From contig OZ020195.1 in NCBI GenBank assembly GCA_963971165.1, positions 48,080,505 to 48,144,504 of the forward strand: DNA of 64,000 nt, read 5' to 3'. The translations under genes and the position numbers were made by a program. The notes under the pieces are model-generated. The model saw only the letters and a list, made by a program, of their open reading frames with translations, ran no database searches and was not told where the DNA came from. Source of the stretch: Philopedon plagiatum. Lineage: Eukaryota > Arthropoda > Insecta > Coleoptera > Curculionidae. Shown here in pieces: positions 20,430 to 30,063 of the stretch (positions are counted from its first letter, which is position 1; every line of letters starts with the position of its first letter).

Positions 20430-20882
20430 AGTAATTCCAGACAAACATTACACTTGTCGGCCCGGTCATTGTAAACTTGTTGTCGTTCACTTATTGAAAT
20501 CGCTCTAAAGTCCTCTTCTACAAACGACTCGAAAAACTGATGAATATGATGCTCCACTAACAGACTGAAAACCAGCAAGGGTTCCAAATCGTTGTAAAAT
20601 TTCTTCATGGTACATTTTACTCGGAAATGGGTCAAAGCGCGGCCTAGCTCCTCTCGGAACTGGTTTGTGCGCCGAACTCGTGAAAACCGCGGATGTGCGA
20701 ATTCTTTCCAAGTTTCTTTCGACTGAATGTGCTCTATAAACATTCTAGGCACCGAAAGGTCACCTTCCGGTCCCCAGCCAGTCATTAAATCTTCCACGTC
20801 CAAATAGGGCAACAGTTCTTCAAATAGAGGTGTTTTTTGATAGAGAGAATCTAGTGGCCACCGTTTTCGAACAAGAATCAAC
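20430..20882 (-). pseudogene. unrecognised viral gene, inverted fragment flanked by arrays
   Basis: Read on the minus strand, it corresponds to 28177-28627 of the plus-strand copy (LILVRKRWPLDSLYQKTPLF.. to ..DKCNVCLELL). It is open throughout (about 150 codons) and continues open into heptamers on both sides. It differs from the 28-kb copy at several residues (FIEHIQSKETW versus FVEHIQSKKTW; ESFVEEDFRAIS versus ESLLEADFRTIS), far more than the p74/vp91 copies differ, so this pair is older. The 5' junction with heptamers is at the same base in both. Confidence 0.75.
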
Positions 20883-23180
20883 CTGCTCCCTGCTATCTGC
20901 TCTCTGCTCTCTGCTCCTTGCTCCCTGGTCCCTGGTCCCTGCTCCCTGCTCCCTGCTCCCTGCTCCCTGCTCTCTGCTCCCTGCTCTCTGCTCTCTGCTC
21001 TCTGCTCCCTACTCCCTACTCCCTGCTCCCTGCTCTCTTCTCGGTGCTCTCTGCTCCCTGCTCCCTGCTCCTTGCTCCCTGCTCCCTGCTCCCTTCTCCC
21101 TGCTCCTTGCTCCCTGCTCCCTGCTCCCTGCTCCATGCTCCCTGCTCCCTGCTCCCTGCTCCCTGCTTCCTGCTCCCTGCTCCCTGCTCTCTGCTCTCTG
21201 CTCTCTGATCCCTGCTCCCTGCTCCCTGCTCCCTGATCTCTGCTCTCTGCTCTCTGCTCCCTGCTCCCAGGTCCCTGGTCCCTGGTCCCTGGTCCCTGGT
21301 CCCTGCTCCCTGTTCCCTGCTCCCTGCTTCCTACTCTCTGCTCTCTGCTCCCTGGTCCCTGTTCCCAGCTCCCAGCTCCCAGCTCCCTGCTCCATGCTCT
21401 CTGCTCTCTGTTCTCTGGCCCCTGCTCCCTGCTCCCTGCTCTCTACTCCCTGCTCCCTGCTACCTGCTCCCTGCTCCCTGCTCCTTGCTCTCTGCTCCCT
21501 GCTCCCTGCTCCCTGCTCTCAGCTCTCTGCTCCCTGCTCTCTGCTCTCTGCTCTCTGCTCCCTGCTCCCTGCTCCCTGCTCCCTGCTCTCTGCTCTCTGC
21601 TCCCTGCTCTCTGCTCTCTGCTCCCTGCTCTCTGCTCCCTGCTCCCTGCTCCCTGCGCCCTGCTCCCTGCTCCCTGCTCTCTGCTCCCTGCTCCCTGCTC
21701 CCTGCTCCCTGCTCTCTGCTCTCTGCTCTCTGCTCCCTGCTCTCAGCTCTCTGCGCTCTTCTCTCTGCTCTCTGCTCTCTGCTCCCTGCTCCCCTGCTCT
21801 CTGCTCTCTGCTCTCTGCTCCCTGATCCCTGCTCTCTGCTCTCTGCTCTCTGCTCTCTGTGTGGCCACCGTTTTCGAACAAGAATCAACCTGCTCCCTGC
21901 TATCTGCTCTCTGCTCTCTGCTCCTTGCTCCCTGGTCCCTGGTCCCTGCTCCCTGCTCCCTGCTCCCTGCTCTCTGCTCCCTGCTCTCTGCTCTCTGCTC
22001 TCTGCTCCCTACTCCCTACTCCCTGCTCCCTGCTCTCTTCTCGGTGCTCTCTGCTCCCTGCTCCCTGCTCCTTGCTCCCTGCTCCCTGCTCCCTTCTCCC
22101 TGCTCCTTGCTCCCTGCTCCCTGCTCCCTGCTCCATGCTCCCTGCTCCCTGCTCCCTGCTTCCTGCTCCCTGCTCCCTGCTCTCTGCTCTCTGCTCTCTG
22201 ATCCCTGCTCCCTGCTCCCTGCTCCCTGATCTCTGCTCTCTGCTCTCTGCTCCCTGCTCCCAGGTCCCTGGTCCCTGGTCCCTGGTCCCTGGTCCCTGCT
22301 CCCTGTTCCCTGCTCCCTGCTTCCTACTCTCTGCTCTCTGCTCCCTGGTCCCTGTTCCCAGCTCCCAGCTCCCAGCTCCCTGCTCCATGCTCTCTGCTCT
22401 CTGCTCTCTGGCCCCTGCTCCCTGCTCCCTGCTCTCTACTCCCTGCTCCCTGCTACCTGCTCCCTGCTCCCTGCTCCTTGCTCTCTGCTCCCTGCTCCCT
22501 GCTCCCTGCTCTCAGCTCTCTGCTCCCTGCTCTCTGCTCTCTGCTCTCTGCTCCCTGCTCCCTGCTCCCTGCTCCCTGCTCTCTGCTCTCTGCTCCCTGC
22601 TCTCTGCTCTCTGCTCCCTGCTCTCTGCTCCCTGCTCCCTGCTCCCTGCGCCCTGCTCCCTGCTCCCTGCTCTCTGCTCCCTGCTCCCTGCTCCCTGCTC
22701 CCTGCTCTCTGCTCTCTGCTCTCTGCTCCCTGCTCTCAGCTCTCTGCGCTCTTCTCTCTGCTCTCTGCTCTCTGCTCCCTGCTCCCCTGCTCTCTGCTCT
22801 CTGCTCTCTGCTCCCTGATCCCTGCTCTCTGCTCTCTGCTCTCTGCTCTCTGCTCTCTGCTCCCTGCTCTCTGCTCTCTGCTCTCTGCTCCCTGCTCCCT
22901 GCTCCCTGCTCCCTGCTCTCTGCTTCCTGCTCCCTGCTCCCTGCTCCCTGCTCCATCTCTCTGCTCTCTGCTCCCTGCTCTCTGCTCTCTGCTCCCTGCT
23001 CCCTGCTCCCTGCTCTCTGCTCTCTGCTCCCTGCTCTCTGCTCCCTGCTCTCTGCTCTCTGCTCTCTGCTCTCTGCTCTCTGCTCTCTGCTCTCTGCACC
23101 CTGCGCCCTGCTCCCTGCTCCCTGCTCTCTGCTCCCTGCTCCCTGCTCCCTGCTCCTTGCTCCCTGCTCCCTGCTCCCTG
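20883..23180 (+). repeat. heptamer array A4 with internal 993-bp duplication
   Basis: Heptamers run 20883-21860 and 21890-23180. They are separated by a 29-bp scrap (21861-21889, gtggccaccgttttcgaac..) identical to the adjacent end of the unknown-gene fragment. The blocks beginning at about 20870 and 21861 repeat the same variant order with an offset of 993 bp. The right copy of the 36-kb unit (A9) has the block once. GTCCCTG and CTCCCAG patches (21270-21380 and 22260-22380) mark the two copies. Confidence 0.95.
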
Positions 23181-23363
23181 CGCAGGAAATGCAATGTTTC
23201 GAAGCATAATACTTTAACGTAATATTACACAGAAACCCAAATCTAAATACAATACTTCTTGCTAAAAAACGGTTGCAGACCTGATGGTAATGCCTCCATT
23301 TCAATTGCAGTTAGCGGCTTTCAAAGACGAGCGTACCTTGCAAAAATAACAAATCGTATTATG
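23181..23363. other. short unique spacer
   Basis: About 180 bp of ordinary sequence between array A4 and the piggyBac-like element. No gene or signal was seen. Confidence 0.6.
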
Positions 23364-23365
23364 TA

Positions 23366-24327
23366 GCCCGTAGGTGGTGAGGTCACTTTTTTGAGACGTA
23401 ACTGGTGAGGTGGGGTTTCATAAACCCCATTAAAAAAACGTTTTTGAGAAAGACATAACTATGAAAAACCTTTGTTAAATGATTTGTGTAACTTTAATGA
23501 CTTTAAACAAGTAGATAAAATAAACAATAAATAAAAACTACTAAATTATTTATTTTGTTTTGTAGGTTACATTAAACATTGCATATACCGTAGAAATGCA
23601 AATTTTTAATTCAAGCTAGTAAACACATCACAAAAAGGAAACTAATTGTTTCTAATAACTAAAGAAGTCTCCAAAAAAGTTTAAGTCAGATAAATATTGT
23701 AGTAAGTTTAATCAAAAGTAGTTTTGATCAAGACCTTATTCGATACAATCCACACAACGACTCGCAATGCAGCTACCGCAAATAGAAATGTTGCAATCAG
23801 CGCAAGTGAATCCTGTATTCCTATTTTTGTATGTAAAATGTTTCTTCTTTAATTTTAGATGGTGTATCTTCATATCTCCATAATCCGCACCTAACTCTTC
23901 TAGGTCGAATTGAGATAGCTCTTGGTCGGACTCACTCTGATGATCACTATGACAGTTTGGGACAATAACGTCCCCTTCGTCGCCACTCTAATCTCTCCAA
24001 CTCGTTCTACACCTTTGTAGCCCACTCCTTAAAAAGAGGGTCATTTGTTTTTATTTTACGCCCAGAAAACATAGGGATCATAATTCAGACCGAAAATAAA
24101 AAGGTACGTATGTAGTGAGTTGGGGTTTGACAAACCCCAAATTTAACTTTTACCAAAATAATACGAAAATAAAAATTTATTTCGCCGCGACTGTCTCACA
24201 GATGTACTGACGGTCAACTGACTGAAAGCTACATAAGCGATGACCGATCTCCAACTACCCCTAAGATCGCGGCGAACCTTTTAAGTTTTAATGGGGTTTG
24301 ACAAACCCCGGCTCACCACCTAAGGGC
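23366..24327 (-). mobile_element. 962-bp internally deleted piggyBac-like element
   Basis: Inverted ends GCCCGTAGGTGGTGAG (23366) and CTCACCACCTAAGGGC (24312-24327) are flanked by TA on each side. Near-identical palindromes tggggtttNNNNaacccca occur at 23411-23429, 24121-24139 and 24292-24310. On the minus strand an 84-codon frame (stop at 23736-23738) joins an acidic N-terminal stretch (SGDEGDVIVPNCHSDHQSES) to a cysteine-rich tail (TGFTCADCNISICGSCIASR), as if the catalytic core of a piggyBac transposase had been deleted. The absence of a TTAA target duplication is the argument against piggyBac. Confidence 0.6.
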
Positions 24328-24973
24328 TAACACTGAAATTACTCTCGCACAAACACTCACACCGACATGCAAATTTCGACTACGTTTGAGGAGTACCCTT
24401 TCGGGTACCGAAGCCTAATGGTACGGCGGTGGAAAGAGGGATCATTAAACACTTAAATCCAGGTAATAGCGACGGTCAACGCTCAAAATTTTTTTTTTGG
24501 AGTTTTTGCCAGGAATCTCTTACATTGGCTCCTCCGTGCGGCGCACAGTATTGCACAAGATTGGGAATAATGGACAAAAATACTCCTACTTATAAAAAAT
24601 GGACAAATTTTTTCAATATACTTTAAATTTTACTGTAAATGCATAGCTCTATAATTTTATTACTTAATATTATCGACTGCTCAGTTTTTCTTTTAACACA
24701 GGGTCTTGCGATGGTGCGAGTACAAATTTTTTTCTTTCTGAGCGATTAATCGGTTTAAAAAATGTAAAACTAAGTACGATATCTAAAATAAACTTAACCA
24801 TAATACAACTAGAACTTGACAACATTACAAATAATTAAAATGAAAAACTCGTATCTTAATAAATGTCGAAGAAATCATTCATTCAAATTTGCACATATCG
24901 CCAAGAAAAATTCGTTGTTGTACTGTCACTGACAGTTGATTTTTGCAGATAATTCATCGCTGAGCTGAAAAAC
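24328..24973. other. intergenic, no supported feature
   Basis: AT-rich sequence with one 65-codon frame at 24429-24626 that lacks recognisable features. A small inverted repeat (gagtaccctttcgggtacc) lies near 24390. Confidence 0.4.
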
Positions 24974-25539
24974 TTAGCTTCTTTGGGGAATAGTTTGAAA
25001 CAAGCGCTTCAACTCTGCGTATATTTTTGTCTTTTGATAGACATCTTGGAAAAGATTCTGTTGTCTCCCACGACTAGAACCTGGTTGTATATTTTCCACT
25101 AAATTTTGCTTAAACTTATTGATTTTTTGGATTGCCGAAAAAATAATAGTTCCATTAATCCAGCTTGCGTGCTGATTTTCGAATGTTTTGCGGGTTCTAC
25201 TACAATTTTTCCACATTCGGTCAATAGTGAAGCAAAAATATTTGCTTCCTTTAATCAATATTTGCTCAAAATCTTCTGAATAGTTATATAGCTCTAATTC
25301 GCTACGCATTTTTACTATAACATTAAAAAAATTGTCATTACTACTGCTAACCCATTCATTACACACAATATGTATTTTTTAAAACCTCGGGTAAAATGAA
25401 ATAATTGATATTTTTTAAATAATAATACAAATACGAATAACAACTTTTTTTTAATATACAATAGACTACATACCTTCAAAACAATGCCCCATAATTCACA
25501 GAAACAAGTAAAAAAAACTGCAAATACTTTGCTCGACAT
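24974..25539 (-). CDS. two-exon hypothetical gene, possibly transposon-derived
   Basis: Exon 1 would start MSSKVFAVFFTCFCELWGIV (ATG at 25539) and end at a GTATGT donor near 25472. Exon 2 would follow a TTATAG acceptor near 25318 and encode RSELELYNYSEDFEQILIKG onward to ..LFQTIPQRS. The C-terminal GSSRGRQQNLFQDVYQKTK resembles a short motif seen in many repeat-associated insect ORFs. The spliced model is inference. No catalytic domain is visible. A second copy lies at 59994-60559. Confidence 0.35.
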
Positions 25540-25974
25540 TTATTTTCACACTAAGAAGGCGATAACAAAAGCTGTTGTCATATCGACTTCATCGTTTACT
25601 TCGGCCAAAATGCCGTCGCTGCGGGATTTATATTGATGGTTTGACAAATTTTGGATACTATACTAACTATTTAATTAACTGAATATAAAAGAAAGTGTGT
25701 ACATGTTTTTGAATTTTGTCCATTGGATGCAACACTGTGCGTCGGCAGTACTTTTATCTATTATTTTAATCCCCTCTTATAAGGGAATTTTACTCATATG
25801 TTTTTGGTTATATGTTGCCGTATACCATGCTGTTTTATTTTCCCCCATTTATACGTTTAGAGCTATATACATAATACATACATATGTCCTTGCACTTACA
25901 ATCGCGATAAGCAAATGCGTCTCTGGAATGTCACCAAATATCCGCGCTCTATTTATTACGTAAACGCGGCATAA
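25540..25974. other. intergenic end of duplicated block
   Basis: No supported gene. An 88-codon hydrophobic frame (25697-25963, +) has no start context or motif that would support it. The duplicated sequence ends at 25974 and the inverted heptamer array begins. Confidence 0.5.
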
Positions 25975-28176
25975 TAGGGAGCAGGGAGCAGGGAGCAGGG
26001 AGCAGGGAGCAAGGAGCAGGGAGCAAGGAGCAGGTCGCAGGGAGCAGGGAGCAGGGAGCAGAGAGCAGGAAGCCGAGAGCAGGGAGCAAGGAGCAGGGAG
26101 CAAGGAGCAGGGAGCAGGGAGCAGGGAGCAGGGAGCAGGGAGCAGGGCGCAGGGAGCAGGGAGCAGGGAGCATGGAGCATGGAGCAGGGAGCAGGGAGCA
26201 AGGAGCAGGGAGCAGGGATCAAGGAGCAGGGAGCAGGGAGCAGAGAGCAGAGAGCAGGAAGCAGAGAGCAGGGAGCAAGGAGCAGGGAGCAGGGAGCAAG
26301 GAGCAGGGAACAGGGAGCAGGGAGCAGGGAGCAAGGAGCAGGGAGCAGGGAGCAGGGAGCAGGCAGCAAGGAGCAGGGAGTAGGGAGAAGGGAGCAGGGA
26401 GCAAGGAGCAGGGAGCAGAGAGCAGGGAGCAGGGAGCAGGTCGCAGGGAGCAGGGAGCAGAGAGCAGGGAGCAGGCAGCAGGGAGCAGGGAGCAGGGAGC
26501 AGGGAGAAGGGAGCAGAGAGCAGGGAGCAGGGAGCAAGAAGCAGGTCGCAGGGAGCAGGGAGCAGGGAGCAGAGAGCAGGAAGCCGAGAGCAGGGAGCAA
26601 GGAGCAGGGAGCAAGGAGCAGGGAGCAGGGAGCAGGGAGCAGGGAGCAGGGCGCAGGGAGCAGGGAGCAGGGAGCATGGAGCATGGAGCATGGAGCAGGG
26701 AGCAGGGAGCAGGGAGCAGGGATCAAGGAGCAGGGAGCAGGGAGCAGAGAGCAGAGAGCAGGAAGCAGAGAGCAGGGAGCAAGGAGCAGGGAGCAGGGAG
26801 CAAGGAGCAGGGAACAGGGAGCAGGGAGCAGGTAGCAAGGAGCAGGGAGCAGGGAGCAGGGAGCAGGCAGCAAGGAGCAGGGAGTAGGGAGAAGGGAGCA
26901 GGGAGCAAGGAGCAGGGAGCAGAGAGCAGGGAGCAGGGAGCAGGGAACAGGGAGCAGGGAGCAGGGAGCAAGGAGCAGGGAGCAGGGAGCAGGGAGCAGG
27001 GAGCAGGGAGCAGGGAGCAGGGAGCATTGAGCAGGGAGCAGGGAGCAAGGAGCAGGAAGCAGGGAGCAGGGAGCAGGAAGCAGGGAGCAGGGTGCAGGGA
27101 GCAGTGAGCAGGGAGCAGAGAGCAGAGAGCAGGGAGCAGGGAGCAGGGAGCAGGGAGCAGGGAGCAGGGATCAGGGAGCAGGGAGCGGGGAGCAGGGAAC
27201 AGGGAGCAGGGAGCAAGGAGCAGGGAATAGGGAGCAGGGAGCAGGGAGCAAGGAGCAGGGAGGAGGGAGCAGGGTGCAGGGAGAAGAGAGCAGAGAGCAG
27301 AGAGCAGGGAGCAGGGAGCAGAGAGCAGAGAGCAGAGAGCAGGGAGCAGGGAGCAGGGAGCAGGGAGCAGAGAGCAGAGAGCAAGGACCAGGGAGCAGGG
27401 AGCAGGGAGCAGGGAACAGGGAACAGGGAGCAGGGAGCAGGGAGCAGGGAGCAGCGGGCAGGGAGAAGGGAGCAGAGAACAGAGAGCAGAGAGCAGGAAG
27501 CAGGGAGCAGGGAGCAGGGAGCAGGGAGCAGGGAGCATCGAGCAGGGAAAAGGGAGCAGGGAGCAGGAAGCAGTGAGCAAGGAGCAGGGAGCAGAGAGCA
27601 GAGAGCAGGGAGCAGGGAGCAGGGAGCAGGGAGCAGGGAGAAGGGAGCAGGGGGCAGGGGGCAGGAAGAAGGGAGCAGAGAGCAGAAAGCAGGAAGCATG
27701 GAGCAGGGAGCAGGGAGCATCGAGCAGGGAGCAGGGAGCAGGGAGCAGGAAGCAAGGAGCAGGGAGCAGGGAGCAGGGAGCAGGGAGCAGGGAGCAGAGA
27801 GCAGAGAGCAGGGAGCAGGGAGCAGGGAGCAGGGAGCAGGGAGCAGGGAGCAGGGAGCAGGGAGCAGAGAGCAGAGAGCAGGGAGCAGGGTGCAGGGAGC
27901 AGGGAGCAGGAAGCAGGGAGCAGGGAGCAGGGAGCAGGAGGCTGGGAGCAGGGAGCAGGGAGCAGGGTGCAGGGAGCAGAGAGCAGAGAGCAGAGAGAAG
28001 GAAGCAGGGAGCAGGGAGTAGGGAGTAGGGAGCAGAGAGCAGAGAGCAGAGAGCAGAGAGCAGGGAGCAGAGAGCAGGGAGCAGAGAGCAGAGAGCAGGG
28101 AGCAGGGAGCAGGGAGCAGGGAGCAGGGAGCAGGGAGCAGAGAGCAGAGAGCAGGGAGCAGAGAGCAGGGAGCAGG
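25975..28176 (-). repeat. heptamer array A5, opposite orientation (CAGGGAG)n with higher-order repeats
   Basis: About 314 heptamers read CAGGGAG on the plus strand. A higher-order unit is visible: the landmark block around agccgagagc at 26071 recurs at 26582, an offset of 511 bp (73 heptamers), together with the same downstream variants (gggcgcagg, catggagcatgg). The array starts flush with the end of the 36-kb duplicate and ends flush with the unknown viral gene at 28177. It is inverted relative to the other arrays. Confidence 0.97.
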
Positions 28177-28683
28177 TTGATTCTTGTTCGAAAACGGTGG
28201 CCACTAGATTCTCTCTATCAAAAAACACCTCTATTTGAAGAACTGTTGCCCTATTTAGACGTGGAAGATTTAATGACTGGCTGGGGACCGGAAGGTGACC
28301 TTTCGGTGCCTAGAATGTTTGTAGAGCACATTCAGTCGAAAAAAACTTGGAAAGAATTCGCACATCCGCGGTTTTCACGAGTTCGGCGCACAAACCAGTT
28401 CCGAGAGCAGCTGGGCCGCGCTTTGACCCATTTACGAGTAAAATGTACCATGAAGAAATTTTACAACGATTTGGAACCCTTGCTGGTTTTCAGTCTACTA
28501 GTGGAGCATCATATTCATCAGTTTTTCGAGTCGCTTTTAGAAGCGGACTTTAGAACGATTTCAATAAGTGAACGACAACAAGTTTACAATGACCGGGCCG
28601 ACAAGTGTGATGTTTGTCTGGAATTACTATTTCATTCTTCGGCAAGAATTCTTGAAATTAAACACGAAATCCTACAAGTGTAG
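28177..28683 (+). pseudogene. unrecognised viral gene, 5' end replaced by heptamers
   Basis: The open frame of 168 codons has no start of its own: it emerges from array A5 at LILVRKRW and stops at 28681-28683. The product would be soluble, helical and charged (LPYLDVEDLMTGWGPEGDLS, HHIHQFFESL), with a CxxC (KCDVCLEL) about 20 residues before the end. I do not recognise it. The nudivirus core protein P33 (sulfhydryl oxidase) has a CxxC, but the rest gives no support. Gene-sized paralogous fragments occur inverted at 20430-20882 and 56457-56909. Being next to iap and helicase 2, it is probably viral. Confidence 0.6.
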
Positions 28684-28852
28684 GCTGTTGTCTGTAAACG
28701 TAGATTTTACATGTATATTTGGTTAAACAATAAACAACTTTCCCAAAGTACTGTGTTTTTTTCCCCTCAACAACTGCTAAGACCACACAAACGCTCAACG
28801 ATATACGCTTTCTTGTCTCTATACTCTGTTGTTTAGGTGTTCGTTAGAAATG

Positions 28853-29200
28853 AAATGCCGCTCACGTTAGCTGGGTGTTAACTGACTTAAATTACTTTGA
28901 AAAAGTCCGAATGTCGTTTTCGAATTTTGCCCGTTGAACTTGCTGCACTAATGTAAGAATTTTGCCCGATGCATGTTTGTCCCTTGTGCTTTAAAATGCT
29001 GCTACGTTAGCTGAGTTAAATTACGTTCGAATGTTGTTTTCGAATTTTTCGCGTTGTATCTTTTTTTCCGTTGTGTTTCAAATGCCGTTCACGTTAGTTC
29101 GGTCAAAGGACTTTGAGAAAGACCGACGCTAGTTTTCAAATTGCAAAGGTTAGCTTACTGCACCAATGTGAGAATTTTGTGCGTAAAAACTATTGATAAA
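28853..29200. repeat. degenerate ~90-140 bp direct repeats in viral intergenic region
   Basis: Three diverged units begin aaatgccgctcacgttagct (28853), aaatgctgctacgttagct (about 28992) and aaatgccgttcacgttag (about 29079). They share downstream tttcgaattttgc / gttgtttt elements and a recurring ctgcaccaatgtgagaattttg / ctgcactaatgtaagaattttg. The whole interval 28684-29312 lacks a gene. Viral homologous-region-like function is possible but unproven. Confidence 0.6.
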
Positions 29201-29312
29201 TCTCGCACACTTCGCTTGTAAATTGAAAAGCGCAAGAATATAATCCACATCCGAACTGGGAAAATGTCCCGGCGTATAAGAAACTCGCACTCGACAAAAT
29301 AGCACATTTGAA

Positions 29313-29972
29313 TTAGAACGAGTCCCCACTATAGAAGAATAATGAAAAGTGTAAGGGAAAGCATTTTGTCTGCTTACGGCTTAACTTTTCAGTTTTGCTT
29401 GGGTTTGCTTGTGATAAAGGATAAAAATAAACAACCACAATATAGCTTTTAATCATTGCATTTATTTTAAACGTAATAGAACATTTACATATAGGACAAG
29501 TTCTTAAACTACGGCTACAATATCTACAACAACTTGTATGTCCACAAGGAATCATACGGCACCGGGGATAGTTTCGTTTACACATTAAACATAGAGCCGG
29601 AGGTTGAAAACTTTCTAATTTACAGTGACACTGAGTTAGCTGAAAAGAACCAAATGATATCAGTCAGTTCAACCTAGGGTCATCTAGGACAGGAGGTACA
29701 TCTCCATCGCCATGACAGTAGTACTCTAATTCTGGCCCTTTTGTTTGAATGAGAAATTTGCAAAACGGATTCGCTTTAACGTGTACCAACCAGACGTCTT
29801 CGTTTCCTTCCCATTGCTGTATCTTAATCGGACATTCGCAACACATAACCATGTCCGACAATCCAGTGTAATAAAATCCACATTCGGCCAAGATATTGGG
29901 CGACATCGAAGAGTTCAACCAGTCGTTGATGCTAAAGCTTTCTAGTCTATCTTCTTCTAGCGAAAAATCCAA
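29313..29972 (-). pseudogene. iap: iap homologue (BIR + RING), interrupted by a stop
   Basis: The 5' frame (29664-29972) encodes one BIR domain with the zinc pattern C-x2-C-x16-H-x6-C (MCCECP..WLVHVKANPFCKF). After a TGA at 29664-29666 the same frame continues and encodes a C-terminal RING (LCLMCK, IPCGHTSCCRYC, TCPICKC; about 29590-29480). IAPs of this layout block caspases and act as E3 ubiquitin ligases; large insect DNA viruses often carry one. No ATG precedes the BIR in frame before a stop, so the start is lost too. The frame extends about 50 codons beyond the RING, longer than usual. A host-derived copy is possible but the neighbours favour a viral one. Confidence 0.8.
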
Positions 29973-30063
29973 CTCTTCCGGTTCTATGTAACTGACCGTC
30001 GTTGTTGTTTAATGTTGTTTGCTAACTGAGTACTAATATTAAAATGATTTGGTTTATCTACTA

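Larger units (their letters stand above)
1..25974 (+). repeat. left copy of a ~36-kb direct duplication
   Basis: This block matches 36024-60994 in the same orientation. The offset is 36023 at the left, drifting to 36020 by 17.3 kb through small indels, and 35020 after 23 kb because this copy carries an extra ~993 bp in a heptamer array. Differences are sparse point changes, such as the base at 2014 region (attccc versus agtccc near 38053) and an integrase stop near 7415 that is absent at 43437. The right end is sharp: after acgcggcataa this copy enters a heptamer array at 25975, whereas the other copy continues into unrelated DNA at 60995. It is either a very young tandem duplication or an assembly artefact joining two haplotypes. 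Confidence 0.95.

Noticed and set aside
18881..20431. Open frame of 516 codons of SLLPAPC-like repeats, and similar frames of 250-620 codons on both strands of all arrays
   Set aside because: A 7-bp repeat without stop codons stays open in every frame, and all three frames of one strand give the same heptapeptide (SLLPAPC, or GAGSREQ on the other strand). Composition follows the DNA repeat exactly and there is no start context or domain.
25697..25963. 88-codon hydrophobic frame (and its copy at 60717-60983)
   Set aside because: It is hydrophobic only because of its T-rich composition. No start context, conserved motif or independent homologue can be seen.
25849..27720. 623-codon frame that could look like a silk-, mucin- or collagen-like structural protein
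   Set aside because: It is the inverted heptamer array read through into flanking sequence. The periodicity is explained entirely by the DNA heptamer.
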